Assembly: GCA_022494885.1 (NCBI GenBank)
Contig: JAGVSM010003587.1
Location: 1-64,000 of the forward strand
DNA from: Micrasema longulum
Taxonomy: Eukaryota > Arthropoda > Insecta > Trichoptera > Brachycentridae
Length of the DNA: 64,000 nucleotides
Direction of reading: 5' to 3'
This document shows, in pieces, positions 9,106 through 20,134 of this stretch. Both the position numbers and the translations under genes were made by a program. Every line of letters begins with the position of its first letter. The stretch's first letter is position 1. The notes under the pieces are model-generated. The model saw only the letters and a program-made list of their open reading frames with translations, was not told the origin of the DNA and searched no databases.

Positions 9106-9282
9106 GGCCAACATACTCGTTTAATATGGTGTCCCGTCTACGATATCATATCCATGTAAGCGAATTTAATCCGTGAAACGCAAATTTCTAAAAACAGGTG
9201 AATTTTTTAAAAAAAGTGTCCAAAAAATATCGTTTAGGGAAAACAATCATTTGTGTAAACAATATTTTGAGTTTGTCCAAAT

Positions 9283-10005
9283 AAGTGAAAATATAACTAA
9301 ATGTGAGATCAGTGTGAACGGAGATATTCTGAATCAGGTGGAAGAGTTTGTGTATCTGGGAAGTATGTTTACTAGGGATAGAAAGACCGAGAAAGACATT
9401 GAAAGGAGGGTGAGTGCCGGAAACAGGGTGAACGGCGCACTGAAATCTACTTTGACAAACAAATGTTTATCGCAGGAGGCTAAGCTAGAAGTTCACAACG
9501 GAGTTCTAGTGTCAACTCTAATTTATGGGAGTGAAGTATGGAATCGGAAAAATGATGATGAAAGTAGGTTAAATGCTGTCGAAATTCGATCCCTCAGGTG
9601 AATGTGTGGTAAAACGATGTATGATAGGTGCACAAATGTTGAGATCCGTGAAGTGTGAAAGGCTGAGACAAGTGACATGCATTATCGACAGAATAAAAAA
9701 GGGGTGCTGCATTGGTTTGGACAGGTAGAGCGAATGGACAGCGATAGAACGGCTTAAAGGATCTACGATGCGAATGTTGATGGATGCAGAAAACGAGGAA
9801 GACCGAGAAAGACATGGCACGATCAAGTCCATTAAATACTTGTAGATGGACATGTAAAAAGTAGGAATAATCGGCGTGCGTGCATGAGAAGATGTATGAA
9901 TGTAGAGGAAGCGAGGTATGTATGCCGTATAGATCGAGTGATATGGCGTTCTATCCTTTCTGCCTACCCCTGTGGGGAAATGGCATGATGGTTTGTTTGT
10001 TTGTT
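9283..10005 (+). pseudogene. LINE family R, longest copy, several stops
   Basis: The frame at about 9296-9598 gives KCEISVNGDILNQVEEF, VYLGSMFTRDRKTEKDI, VSTLIYGSEVW and a premature stop after EIRSLR. The reading then continues as MCGKTMYDRCTNVEIREV, WFGQVERMDSDRTA and GRPRKTWHDQVH with further stops, ending AYPCGEMA. The tail is GTTTGTTTGTTG. Near-identical octamers GTCCAAAT (9275-9282) and GTCTAAAT (10006-10013) flank it. The flanks also join into one continuous repeat B, so the copy landed inside that repeat. Confidence 0.85.
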
Positions 10006-10165
10006 GTCTAAATTTTTGTAGACAAGGACGGGAATCAACTCCCTGGGGAGCTGTTAATATTACCATATAACAACAGAGATGAAGAACATTTTAGAGAAGG
10101 TAAAAAATATGTCAAGGGTTCTACAGGGCTTATGACTTGTCATTGGTTGGTTTAAGTGGGCAAAG
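10006..10165 (-). repeat. Repeat B, minus orientation, split by family R
   Basis: TTTTTGTAGACAAGGACGGG, CAACAGAGATGAAGAACAT and TACAGGGCTTATGACTTGTC are the inverse of the repeat B consensus seen at 61735-61860. The missing end, AATATTTTGAGTTTGTCC, lies left of the R insertion at 9261-9278. At about 10165 it gives way to a LINE-like 3' tail, GAATTGTATTTTGATAAA then (TAAA)n to 10231, also seen at 2180-2222. Confidence 0.75.
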
Positions 10166-10379
10166 TGAACATGGAATTGTATTTTGATAAAGAGTGTGAA
10201 TAAATAAATAAATAAATAAATATTTAGCTCACTTTTGCCGGTCGTATTTATGTCAAGGGATTAACGAATATCTTTGATAAAAACAAAAACAAAACATTCA
10301 ACGAACTGCTCAAGGAACATTCCGGACTTGAAGGTTTTGTGTTATGAAATGATATTGTAACTATAAATAATTATTTTAA

Positions 10380-10862
10380 CACTTTGTATCCCGGAGCCGT
10401 GAAAGCACGTGATCATATAACCACGCGTTGTATCCCGGTCCCGTGTTTTCACGTGGTTTACCAGCTGTTCAATAAAGTGCATTTTATTGACGTCTGGTGA
10501 CTTTTATTAGTACTTTTTCGCTGCTGGTAAACTACGTAAAAACGCGGGAGCAGGACACAACGCGAGGTTATTATAATCACGTGTTTACACGGCTCCATGA
10601 TACAAAGCACAGAATAAGGAGTTAGCCCGTATGTGTGCGAACATTGCAACGTGGCTCTACATAAAGGCCAATGTTGGCAAAATTATCATACAAAAATGAT
10701 TTATTAAATTGTTTCAAATGAATATGAGAAGTGAGAATTGATTTAACCTAGTATTTTCATAATTATGACACGTTTAAGAAACCCTTCACAAAGCATGAAA
10801 TTTTACAAAAATGGGCCGGGCACAGGGTAAATTCCGTGTGTATTCGGCCGGTACTCAAAGTG
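10380..10862. mobile_element. piggyBac-like MITE with TTAA duplication and internal foldback
   Basis: TTAA occurs at 10376-10379 and 10863-10866. The termini are CACTTTGTATCCCGG (left) and, inverted, CACTTTGAGTACCGG (right). TTAA targets with C-rich or CACTTTG-like ends fit the piggyBac superfamily. Inside the left half, 10384-10470 and about 10520-10607 are long inverted copies (CCGGAGCCGTG... against ...CACGGCTCCATG) around a short loop. Each arm itself holds two related blocks (TTGTATCCCGG twice). No transposase is encoded, so mobility would have come from a partner elsewhere. Confidence 0.72.
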
Positions 10863-11289
10863 TTAAGACCAAAGTAGACACTGATTAATTTTTTAACATG
10901 CAAATATTAGAGTTCGTTTTAGTCCTTGTAAGAATTTGTTTTATATCACCGTAAATGTTGTGAAAATAACTGATCTACAATGGCATTGTTTTGAGAAAAA
11001 TCGCTTTTCATCTTTCCCTATCTACAATGAGGATCGTCAGCCCTACGGGAAATTTGATACAAAAATGTTTCTTGCGCGGGGCAAATTAAAAAAAAAAAAA
11101 TATTAATAAATTTCACAAAAGGTACATGTTTTTTTTTTAATTCTATACATATCTACTTTTACGCATCTAGTTAATTTTATCACTGTAACTCTCCAAAAAA
11201 GAGACTAACTCTTGTGCTTGGAGAGTGATTTACACTGTTGTAGTTGTTTATTGTTTATTATAAGAGTTTATATAGTTTTAAATACGAGT

Positions 11290-11600
11290 ACATGAGAAAA
11301 AAATAAAAACATGGGATTTATAAAGAAAAAAAAAAAAAAAACAATAATACATTCATACTAATTTAAATTCAATGTAGTTTTTACACGTGTTCAAAAAATT
11401 TCTTTAGATTGACTTTAAATTTATTTATTGATACATTATTTTTAATAGTTTTCAGTTCATTGGGAAGATTATTATTTTTTTTTACAAATTCGAAGACAAA
11501 GTTATTTTGACCATGAATTTTGTGGAATTTAGGAATTTTAATATTATGTTGGTATCTGAGTGACTTATTCATCTCAAATTCTTTTATTTTTTATTTTTTT
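11290..11600 (-). pseudogene. LINE C-terminal tail
   Basis: The minus-strand frame 11381-11572 gives NKSLRYQHNIKIPKFH, then NNFVFEFVKKNNNLPNEL, then KFKVNLKKFF. The pattern of an N..IP stretch, then NNLP.ELK, then FK..LKKF is typical of the end of ORF2 in Jockey/CR1-like LINEs. An A/T-rich tail lies at 11290-11380. No RT core is attached. Confidence 0.55.
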
Positions 11601-12439
11601 ATATATTTGTGTAAAATAATTTATTTTATAAAGTATGAAGTACGTATGTATGAACCTTAAATATTTAAAATAGACTTTCCGCTTTGAATGTTGAATTTAG
11701 AATAAAATTAGAACATTAAATTGTATCGCAAAGTTTCTTGAAAATGTACGGAGTTGATATAATGCTATTTTAACGAGTTTAAGTATTTTTTAAATATTTT
11801 TTTAGTGCTCCATCCTTCGTGAGTGTGATTTTTGTCTATAACGATTTCTTAAACACAAAGGGTAAAAAGTCATTAGTAAAGATATACTAAAATGGGTAAA
11901 GTAATGGAAAATGCATGTGTGTTATCTGTTCATTAAGTAATTCTACGTCGGGTTTATTTTTTAATATATTAATTTCGAAAATTTCTAGTTATTTGGTGCC
12001 TATTATGGCCTTTAGGTGCAATATGAATTATTTTTACATTATTTTTTAAATCAATGGAATGTTTATTTTCTATTAAATTATTGGCAAAATTCGAATTATC
12101 TTTTCCATTGATCACTGGATATTCCAAATTTTTGGATTAAAGTATCACTCGCCTTTTTAAAAAAAAGAAAATATATACAGTTACGAATAAAAAATATTAC
12201 GACTGTCACTGTGACAAATAAATAAATATGGTAAGTACTTAAGAAATCAGATGTTACAAAAAAAAGTTAATGAAGTTGACTTCGATCATCCAGTTTGACT
12301 CACCAGCAAGAAATACATTGAGCAAAATATCTCTGTAGATGATGAAAGTATCATAGGGAAATATCGTATACTACGATTACCGATAAAAATATATGAAATG
12401 GATTAAAAATAATAAATTGTATTTTCAAAATCAATATGG
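11601..12439. other. AT-rich spacer, nothing recognised
   Basis: No supported gene or repeat. Scattered poly-A and poly-T tracts only. Confidence 0.4.
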
Positions 12440-12650
12440 ATATTGAAGAGAAATGTTTTCATACATAAACAAAAAATATTTCAATAAAAATATGTTAGTA
12501 GAAAAACGCGACGTATTTGGCCTTGGTTGTTGTGACGTCAAGATTCATGAAATGGTTTTGCACAAATTTCAATGGCAGGAACGAATAAACATGAATCGTG
12601 ACGTTTTAGGGACGTAGCCTATGGAATCACCGTTTTTATGGGAATTCAAA
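12440..12650 (+). repeat. Dispersed repeat D, copy 1
   Basis: AAAACGCGACGTATTTGGCC, TTGTGACGTCAAGATTCATG, AATCGTGACGTTTTAGGGACG and CACCGTTTTTATGGGAATTC appear in the same order, inverted, at 20135-20280. It has higher GC than its surroundings and no coding frame. Class unknown. Confidence 0.5.
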
Positions 12651-12974
12651 ATTACCAATTTAAGAGTATTTTTTATGCAACTAATAATTAGCAAATTTTT
12701 TTTATTACTGTACAGTATTTCATAGATCTTTATAACTTTAAAAATGTACAAAAAAATAAAAGTGATAATTCTCTATTGTTGAGTTTTCGTCAAAATCGGC
12801 AATATGGATGGTGTTATCTTACTTTTTTCCTGCAACATGTTTTATCCATTTCGACGAAAGAGTAATATTAAAAATATGCATTACTGGCGAACTGGCCCTT
12901 GAGCTATGTGGTTTTATAGGAAAGTGGTGCCCATTATCTAGCAGATGCAGTGAGCGTAATAAGATACCCGTCAA

Positions 12975-13945
12975 CCAGGCGAGAGAAGTGTGCTTGTCAA
13001 TTTAATTGATGGATGCATCAAGAAAATAGGAAACTGGATGGCTGAAAGCAGACTAACATTAAACCCACCAAAAACTGAACAACTATGGGGGGCTTCAGCC
13101 AGACGACAGAATTTGATCCAGGATACGGCCCTACCCAATGTAGGGAGTACCACTTTACCCACCGTTAAACTTCTGGGAGTTTTACTCAATTCTGACCTTT
13201 CTCTTGACGCTCAAAGTAGTAGAACGATAAGTTCACGTTTCTACCAGCTGAGACAAATTAAATGCATACGCAAAAATTTGCCGGTTGATGCCGCCCGTCA
13301 ATTAATAAATGTGTTTGTAGTGTCTAAAGTCGATTATTGTAATGGTATCTATGCAGGTCTACCAATGAACAAAATGACTCGCTAACAATCTGTATTGAAT
13401 GCCGCAGCGAGACTTATTTTCGGAATCTCTAAGTTAAGTCATATCACTCCGCTACTTCGGGAACTACAATGACTACGTTTTCCACAGAGGGTCGAATACA
13501 AACTATGTTGGCTTATATATAAGTCACTGCACAACTCTGCTCCGGAATTTCTAAGGGAACTATGCATTCCAGATGAACTAGCTGACAGGCGTCTAACGCT
13601 TAGATCAGCTACGTCTACGGCGAGAGGAAAAGTTATTATACCTCTACGCAAACAGCGCACTAAATTTAGTGAACGCTCATTTGCGGCCGCGGGCCCTATG
13701 GCATGGAATGCTCTCCCAGCGATGCTCACCCAGAGGTGCGAGGCTGTGAAAGTGAAGTGATGTTTCGGAAAAAACTTAAAACCCACTTGTTCTCTAAATC
13801 ATTTGAATAAATCCGTAGCATGTGACAACAAAATAAATTATTTTAATTAAATTACAAATTTAAAAGAATCACCACGTTAAGCGCCCTTGAGGTATTTTAT
13901 TACGAAAATGGCGCTATATAAGTTATCCATAATAATAATAATAAC
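12975..13945 (+). pseudogene. CR1/L2-like LINE, C-terminal RT region and 3' end
   Basis: The frame at 12990-13385 gives IDGCIKKIGNWMAESRL, TLNPPKTEQLWG, VKLLGVLLNSDLSLDAQ and SKVDYCNGIYAGLP. After a stop it continues as LNAAARLIFG, YKLCWLIYKSLHNSAPEF, LADRRLTLRSATS and GPMAWNALPA. This order (NP.KTE..W, LGV..DS.L, YCN...AGLP, QNAAARL, WN.LP) is typical of CR1/L2-type ORF2 C-termini. The 3' end contains CGCCCTTGAGGTATT, GGCGCTATATAAGTTATC and an (ATA)n tail. Frameshifts near 13385, 13470 and 13730 make it inactive. It is the reference copy for the family here. Confidence 0.88.
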
Positions 13946-14640
13946 AGTGTCCAGAATGTAAACTTAAAGAAAGCGGTGTCGTTATCTGGCGGCCTCGCCA
14001 AATTATTTGTCAAAAAATTACACATGAATAAACGCCCGCAATCCGACATATTTTTCAGTAGTCATAATGTAAAAATAAATTACGTAGAAACAATATAAAT
14101 ATGAGAAATATTTTGAAATGGAAAAACAGTATAATTAAAGAGGAAAATTTTAGTTTTGAAGCCAACAAACATTTTTGTTATTCATATAAATTATTCGTTA
14201 TATCAAATGTCCTTCCGATATTTATCAATATTTTTTTTAAACTGAGCTTCTTTTGTAGTTTTTGTTCTTATCATTATATAAAGCTTCGTGATTTTTTACA
14301 AAATCAATCAACATTTTGTCAAGTTCTCTAGTTCGCATATGACGTTTGCACTCATTTTGACAGCTTTGAAAGGCAATAATGTTCACCGCCATACGAGGAA
14401 AATTGTTCAAAGACTGTTTGCACCGCTATGATGGCTGTCGTACAAATAGCCGCACCGATGTTGGACGATCTGCTCACAATCAATGCTCTCTAGGAAACTA
14501 GCGCCTTTGGTTTGAACAAACAACGTTTTAATGACGTTATACAACGCCACATGACGGCCGCTAGATCACAGCACCGCTCTCTTAGGAAACCATAGATTTA
14601 ATAATTAATATTTTAGAAAATGTTCATCACTAATAATGAA
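13946..14640. other. Unassigned spacer with a GC-richer patch
   Basis: About 14335-14590 is less AT-rich and contains two related words, GCTCTCTAGGAAACTAGCGC and GCTCTCTTAGGAAACCATAG. I see no coding frame. It may be a fragment of an unknown repeat. Confidence 0.3.
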
Positions 14641-15062
14641 GATCCTCATTACTTTTGCTTAATTTTAACTATGTTTTTTTAATAAATATACATTTTTTTT
14701 ATTTATCTTTTACTATGTTTTTTAATTTTTTTTTTTACTATGTATTTTACTACATTTTTAAAAACAAATTTGGTTTATATGTTTAATATATCTTTTGCTA
14801 TGTTTTTTTGCTATTTTTTTTTTACTACGTATTTACTGGGTTTTTAAATTTGTTTTTTTACTGTCTTTTACTATGTTTCTTACTATGTATTTTGTTTTTA
14901 CTATTAATTTTGTTTTTACTAAATATTTTGCCGGGTTTATCAAAACTTTATTTTCTATGTTTTTACTACATTTTTACTATGTTTTTTACTTTGATTTTCA
15001 CTATGTTTTCTCTATGTTTATTACCTTTATTTATTTTTCTATGTATTGGGTTAAAACGGGGT
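14641..15062 (+). repeat. Degenerate T-rich tandem repeat (TTTTTACTATGT-like)
   Basis: The unit TTTACTATGTTTTT and close variants recur many times (near 14665, 14712, 14735, 14800, 14870, 14885, 14955, 14975, 15000). Open frames rich in Phe, Leu and Tyr across this stretch are products of base composition, not proteins. Confidence 0.65.
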
Positions 15063-15229
15063 AAATAACCCTAATTAGATAGTCAGAGCAACTTTGTATA
15101 ATTTAATGTATAAAACATGATAAAAAAATAATTTAAAAAAATATACAAACCACAAATTTTTAAAAGAAAACGTTTTAAAAACTTTGTTCTCAAAAATATT
15201 TTCCCTCTTTGTTGCGATAAATTTTAATC

Positions 15230-16025
15230 TTGATTACTCCCTAGGGAGTCCAGTCTTGTCTATAAACATTTGGACATACTCAAAATGTATTTTATTGAAC
15301 TGGTATAATAAGTATACATATTGAAAAGTATTTTCAGGTGTTGCGCGTCACCGAGTAGGTGAAATAATTCAGACGTATGAATCTCACCCACATCAGAAAA
15401 GGTTTCAGGTATTTTATTTATGACAGGTCACTAGTCCTGTAAATGCTTAGACCTTAGACTATCATGTTTCCCTATTGATTTTTTAAAAATATTTTTATTG
15501 GCAACTGTGCTGTAGTAATGTATCAATATAAAAAAAGTCTTCCTAAAATAAAGAAAAAAACTGATTTCAATAATGTTGGGTATCAGGTACATTATGAATC
15601 TTGGACTTTTTTAGTCAATGTCAGACCCGACACCGACCCAAATAAGGCATGTAACTAAAATTCAGACAATCATTACCCAACAACTAACATGACCATAATT
15701 TGCATACAACATACTTACTATGTGTATATAATTACTTTTGTGCAGTAAGAACATGTGTTATATGTGTATCAAAATTCTAGATAGAAGAATAATTAATCTT
15801 TGAATGACGCAATAATAAAAGGCAATCATGAATTTTAATATCGTAAGAATTTATAATTAAATATTTTATTTTTAAATAGACTTTAATTTGAAAATTTATT
15901 CCAGCGCAGAGGAAATAACGTTTTTTAAGAGGGAAACATGATAGTCTAAGGTCTAAGCATTTACAGGACTAGTGATCTGTCGTTAGTAAAAGAACTGAAA
16001 CCTTTATTGATGTGGGTGAAATTAA
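15230..16025. repeat. Two repeat B copies forming a long inverted repeat
   Basis: The left part has TATAAACATTTGGACATACT (15260-15280) and then, to 15476, the words ATCTCACCCACATCAG and ACAGGTCACTAGTCCTG. The inverse of 15424-15476 is found at 15935-15987 with a single mismatch over about 52 bases. The matching continues more weakly to GTGGGTGA at 16012-16019. The spacer of about 460 bases shows nothing recognisable. The RNA of either strand could form a long hairpin. Confidence 0.72.
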
Positions 16026-16190
16026 TCTGTCCTCCACTGCTGAATATAAGCTTCTTCCATATCCTTCCATTTCTTTTGGTTGGTTGATGTTTGCAGCCAA
16101 TTTTTAACCCCCACAGCTGCTTTGTTGTCGGACCATATTTTTTGAGGTCTTCCGACGCCTTTTTTAATCAAGGTCTCCATCTTAAAATTT
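16020..16190 (-). pseudogene. LINE C-terminal end (GRP..W..D type)
   Basis: The minus strand reads METLIKKGVGRPQKIW, SDNKAAVGVKNWLQTS and KKWKDMEEAYIQQW, then a stop. The ending 'GRP..RW.DD.....G..W.......W...EEAY.Q.W' is a frequent C-terminus of RTE-related insect LINEs. It starts right where the inverted repeat B ends. Confidence 0.65.
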
Positions 16191-16844
16191 TAGATTTAAT
16201 AAATTGAGCTGTGCATTTGAGCTTTTCGACATTGGTTTTGATGGTGGGAAAACGAATTCTCACGCGGATGCGGGGCGAGATTGCGGGAACGAAGCCCTAG
16301 GGCTTCTACGATATAGTGAACTATACTTTAAATTTAATATAATTAGTGAATATCCTTGATATGCGGTATGCAGTGTCAATCAGTCACAATCCCAACGAAT
16401 GAGATGGATGCCACTAACCTGGTTCGTTTTTGATGGAATTGCGGTGGTCCGACTGGTCGATTGCAAGCGGCACCAACACTAAGCTCCCGATTTAGAGCTG
16501 AACACTGGTGGTTGGTGGAAACAAAGTCTATGATGCGACACACGTTCAACAAAATAAACACGCGATTCACTGCCCGAGGTCTTAATGTGGCGGATAATCA
16601 AAGGATACCGAAGGTGGGAAATGAATGAATGACAATATTTTACAAATATATACCGACATAATTCGCAACCAGGTTCAATTGGTACTGCATTCAGGAAAAA
16701 CAAATAATCTGTGATGCCTATCTCTGCAGTAGTTGCTCGGTGCAGACAATAATTGTATGCGCTCTAAAATCTTGGTATTATATTTTTTTATAACCTAGTA
16801 TCCGTAATCTCTCATATATAGGTACCGAAGAAACTGATTATGTG
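16191..16844. other. Unassigned spacer, moderately GC-rich
   Basis: Two overlapping minus-strand frames (16376-16570, 16479-16703) carry no motif I recognise. The patch 16255-16310 is CpG-containing. It may be single-copy sequence or an unknown element. Confidence 0.3.
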
Positions 16845-16965
16845 TTCTCTCCACCATGAGCGAATAAGTGGCTTCTTTAGGCTCTCAAACCACCCCATGG
16901 CACCATTATCCAGAATGCTACGCACTAAAGCTGTTTATGAAAGTTTGATGATATTCAATTTAGCA
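16845..16965 (-). pseudogene. Short Jockey-like LINE fragment
   Basis: The minus strand gives TALVRSILDNGAMGWFES, which matches the 'S.VRS.LEYG...W.P' block found C-terminal of the RT domain in Jockey-type LINEs (compare YNSLVRSRPESGSMIW near 54500). Only about 40 codons are readable. Confidence 0.42.
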
Positions 16966-17012
16966 AAGTGCTTACATGCCTAATTAACCCGCAGACAAAA
17001 CAAATGTCAATA

Positions 17013-17707
17013 TCTTTATATATATATATATATATATATATATTTCCTCTGTACGTGTGATGTCACTGAACTCCTTCTAAACGGCTTAACCGATTTACGT
17101 GCGGTTTTCAGAGAAATATAGATCTTTGCGCTGTGCGTGTTCGCAGATATTAAAATCTTCAATCTCATGTGTAAAAAAGAAGTAAAGAGCATAAATGTTT
17201 TATTCATCGATCTACCAGGGTTGCATTCGAGGAGAATGCATTTACAAAAAAATGGAAAGATGTTGTTTTTTTTTAGTATAAAAAAGTTTGTTTTTAAATG
17301 TTTACAAACAGCATTTGTTTTTTGTGTATCTCTATTAGATTATTTACTTAAATTCTTTATAATTTCTAACCATATACATTTTGTACTAGATTTTCAGTAA
17401 TACTAAAATAACATTAAATTTGGTATTTTTTTAGAAAACGTATTCCTACATAAGTACACCCCTTTTTTGGTGAAAAGACCGGAGTTTGACGTTTGCAAAA
17501 AGAATGACATATTTAAAAAAATATTGAGTGTATGTTTTGGAATTCAACCATAAACAAGTACCTACTTAAATTTAAATTTGAATATTAACAAATTTTAGAT
17601 TTGGAATTTAATTACAAGCAAGTACCTAGGTACCTACTTATCAATAAAAAGTATTTTTCCAAGGCAAGCCAACGTTCGGGCAGGACAACGTCTGTCGGGT
17701 CAGCTAG
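17013..17707 (+). mobile_element. Non-autonomous Helitron-like element, copy 1
   Basis: It starts TCTTTATATATA at 17013 and ends GGGTCAGCTAG at 17707, flanked by A (17012) and T (17708). This is the Helitron signature: 5' TC, 3' CTRR, insertion between A and T. A second copy in the opposite orientation lies at 31544-32218 with the same two ends and shared internal words (TTTACGTGCGGTTTTCAGAG, GCATTCGAGGAGAATGCA). No Rep/helicase gene is present. The 3' region contains GACAACGTCTGTC, a weak hairpin. Confidence 0.72.
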
Positions 17708-18411
17708 TATTTATATAAGAATTACAGTATTGATGATCTTGTTTAGAATGCAAGAGGTTTATATTTCAGGAGTGGATTTTGTTGCCGGGCTAATATTATC
17801 TAAGTTTAGCTGGAAAAAGGAATTTTGGCAACGGTGGCGGTGTTTTAAAGGAACTTGTTCGCATTTGCTTAGTTTGTTAGAAGAATAAAATTTTGCTTCA
17901 TACTTTGAAGATAAAGAAATGTTCCCGTCTTCCTTAAAACAAGTCATTCTCATGAGGACTCCTATTTGAATTTATGCAAGTGTTTCATATGGTATAAAAA
18001 ACGATCAACGACGTTTTGAGTTTGTCCTAATTTTTGTAGACAAGGACTGAAAAAAGAAAAAAAACAAATAAATAATTAAACAATACTCGAAAAATTACTA
18101 AGTTATATTTCAGTCTATTTACTTAAAGTTTTTGACCATAACGGAAAGGGATTTGGTAATTAGAATTTCTCGACAAATTCTTGCTATTCACATTCGCACT
18201 ATTTGTTCATGATATTATGTCACTTTTGATTACAGGTTGTATTTTTCTTATACCTACTTAAGATATGTTAATTTACGAAATATTAAGTGAAATTTTCGAC
18301 ATTAAGACATATTTTTATTTGCTAACAAGCATAGGCAAAGATTACGCGTTTTTATGTAATTTAAAAAATCAAAGCCTGAAAAAAACATTTCAAGACATCT
18401 ATCGTCATTAT
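17708..18411. other. AT-rich spacer with a repeat B scrap
   Basis: GAGTTTGTCCTAATTTTTG then TAGACAAGGAC at about 18018-18047 is the minus-oriented repeat B end. The rest shows no supported feature. Confidence 0.4.
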
Positions 18412-18800
18412 TATTATTATTATTTTAATAAGTAACTTATATAGCGCCATTTTCGTAATATTTCAAAGGCGCTTTACCCAGTGATTATATAAAGACATAA
18501 ATTTAATTTTAACTTTTTAATTTATGAAAAATAATGTTCTTTGTCATCACATGCTAAGAATTTATTCAAATGATTTAGAGAACAAGTGGGTTCAAGTTTC
18601 TTCCGAAACATCACTTCACTCTCACAGTTTCGGACTTCTGCTGGGAGAGCATTCCATGCCGTAAGGCCTGCGACCGTAAATGCACGTTCGCCGAATTTAG
18701 TGCGCTGTTTGCGTAGAGGTATAATAACTTTTCCTTTCAACGTTGATGTAGCTTATCTAAGCGTAAGACGTCTGTCAACTAGTTCATCTGTATTTAATAT
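18412..18800 (-). pseudogene. CR1/L2-like LINE 3' end
   Basis: The minus-strand frame includes KVIIPLRKQRTKFGERAF, TVAGLTAWNALPAEVRNC and FRKKLEPTCSLNHLNKF. The 3' UTR has GGCGCTATATAAGTTACT and an (ATA)n tail at 18412-18425 (plus-strand ATTATTATT). It is the same family as 12975-13945, with about 70 codons uninterrupted. The region to its right up to 19240 is AT-rich and ends with (AAAT)n at 19222-19240, perhaps the tail of another LINE. Confidence 0.8.
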
Positions 18801-19240
18801 CGTCGAACTAATTTTTACAATTATTTAATTTCAATATTAATCTTTTATATTTTTAAGTCTGTATAAATTCATATTCTTGTTTTTTATTTTATTGTGACTA
18901 TTATTACTATAATTATTGATAAACATTTAAAAACACTTATTATTACTACGATACATTATAAATATTCTAGTGAAATTCTATTCGATTGTATAAATTACAT
19001 CTATTTTTAATTAAATTTTATTAAAATTAATCTTGTATAAATTCCAATAAACTGCTTTAATAACACATAATGAAAACTAAATTTTGGTATATTTGCAATT
19101 TTAATTTTTCTTTTGTGACTATTGGTGTTCACATATAATTGGTGAAAGATGTTTAGTGTTATTATTTTTTATTTTATAAATTGTATTTATATTGTGATAT
19201 CCTTTACTGTTTGTGAACTAAAAATAAATAAATAAATACC

Positions 19241-20134
19241 TTTAATAACTATAATTTTATATCACCTTAATAAATCTACTTGTTTGGAGATTATGTCTGG
19301 GTCGGCTCGTCGCTTTGACGCCATACGGTTCTACAAAATCTGCAACAAATAAATGAACGGAAAATACAAAATCTTATTATTTTTTTAAAGTTTAACGATC
19401 AGACATACGATACGTATTCGAAGACGTCATTAATATCGAACACCCGGAAACGGCGGGTTATATAACACATCAAACGTTAAATACATTTAGGGAGTCTTTG
19501 TAGGAGTCGGTAAACATAGGCTAAATTAGGGGTTGAATTCCTAGAAATAGGTCAATGAATCTTGTAGTTTTGTGGCACCTAACAGCGTGCAGGGTTTCAA
19601 ATTGGGGGACGTGAGAAAAAAAGATGCCTAAAAGAATGTGTATTTTATTCCTTGTTCAGCTTTGAGGGCACTCAGGTAGCCATAAATAACGATTTTAGTT
19701 TTTTTTTCATCCCTTTTTTGTACGGTTTCCGTTGGTTGGTGTCAATGACCGGCTGCACAGGATTTCGGTTATCAATTTATCTATCTAGATACAATAATGG
19801 TATCGCCCCGCAGGTATTCGTCTACTGGTGCACACGGTGACGCCATATGCCATAAGCGTGTCGGTTCGCGGTTATTTCTTTGAATTTGAAATCAGTAACA
19901 CGTGTTGTTTATACACTTAAATTACATAGTTGCTTTAATATTTTTTGCACAGTTTATCTAGTTAATTAGTATAATATTAGAATGACGCCATGAATGCATT
20001 TTTAAAAGTTTTATTCCTTTCATTTGTAATAGAAAAAAAATAACGATGTTTTTCTAAACATTTTAAAGTAATGAAGGTCTATGAAATACCGTTCAGTAAA
20101 AAAAAAAATTTGTCGCATAAAAAATATTTTTAAA
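19241..20134. other. Unassigned spacer
   Basis: Some GC-richer patches (19285-19330, 19440-19470, 19840-19880) are present. No frame or repeat could be supported. Confidence 0.35.

Noticed and set aside
9569..10066. 165-codon minus-strand frame
   Set aside because: It is the antisense shadow of the family R C-terminus; the same shadow recurs at 20384-20656 and 24124-24498.
14795..15068. Two overlapping Phe/Leu-rich frames resembling membrane proteins
   Set aside because: They come from a T-rich degenerate repeat; both frames look equally 'hydrophobic', which indicates composition rather than coding.
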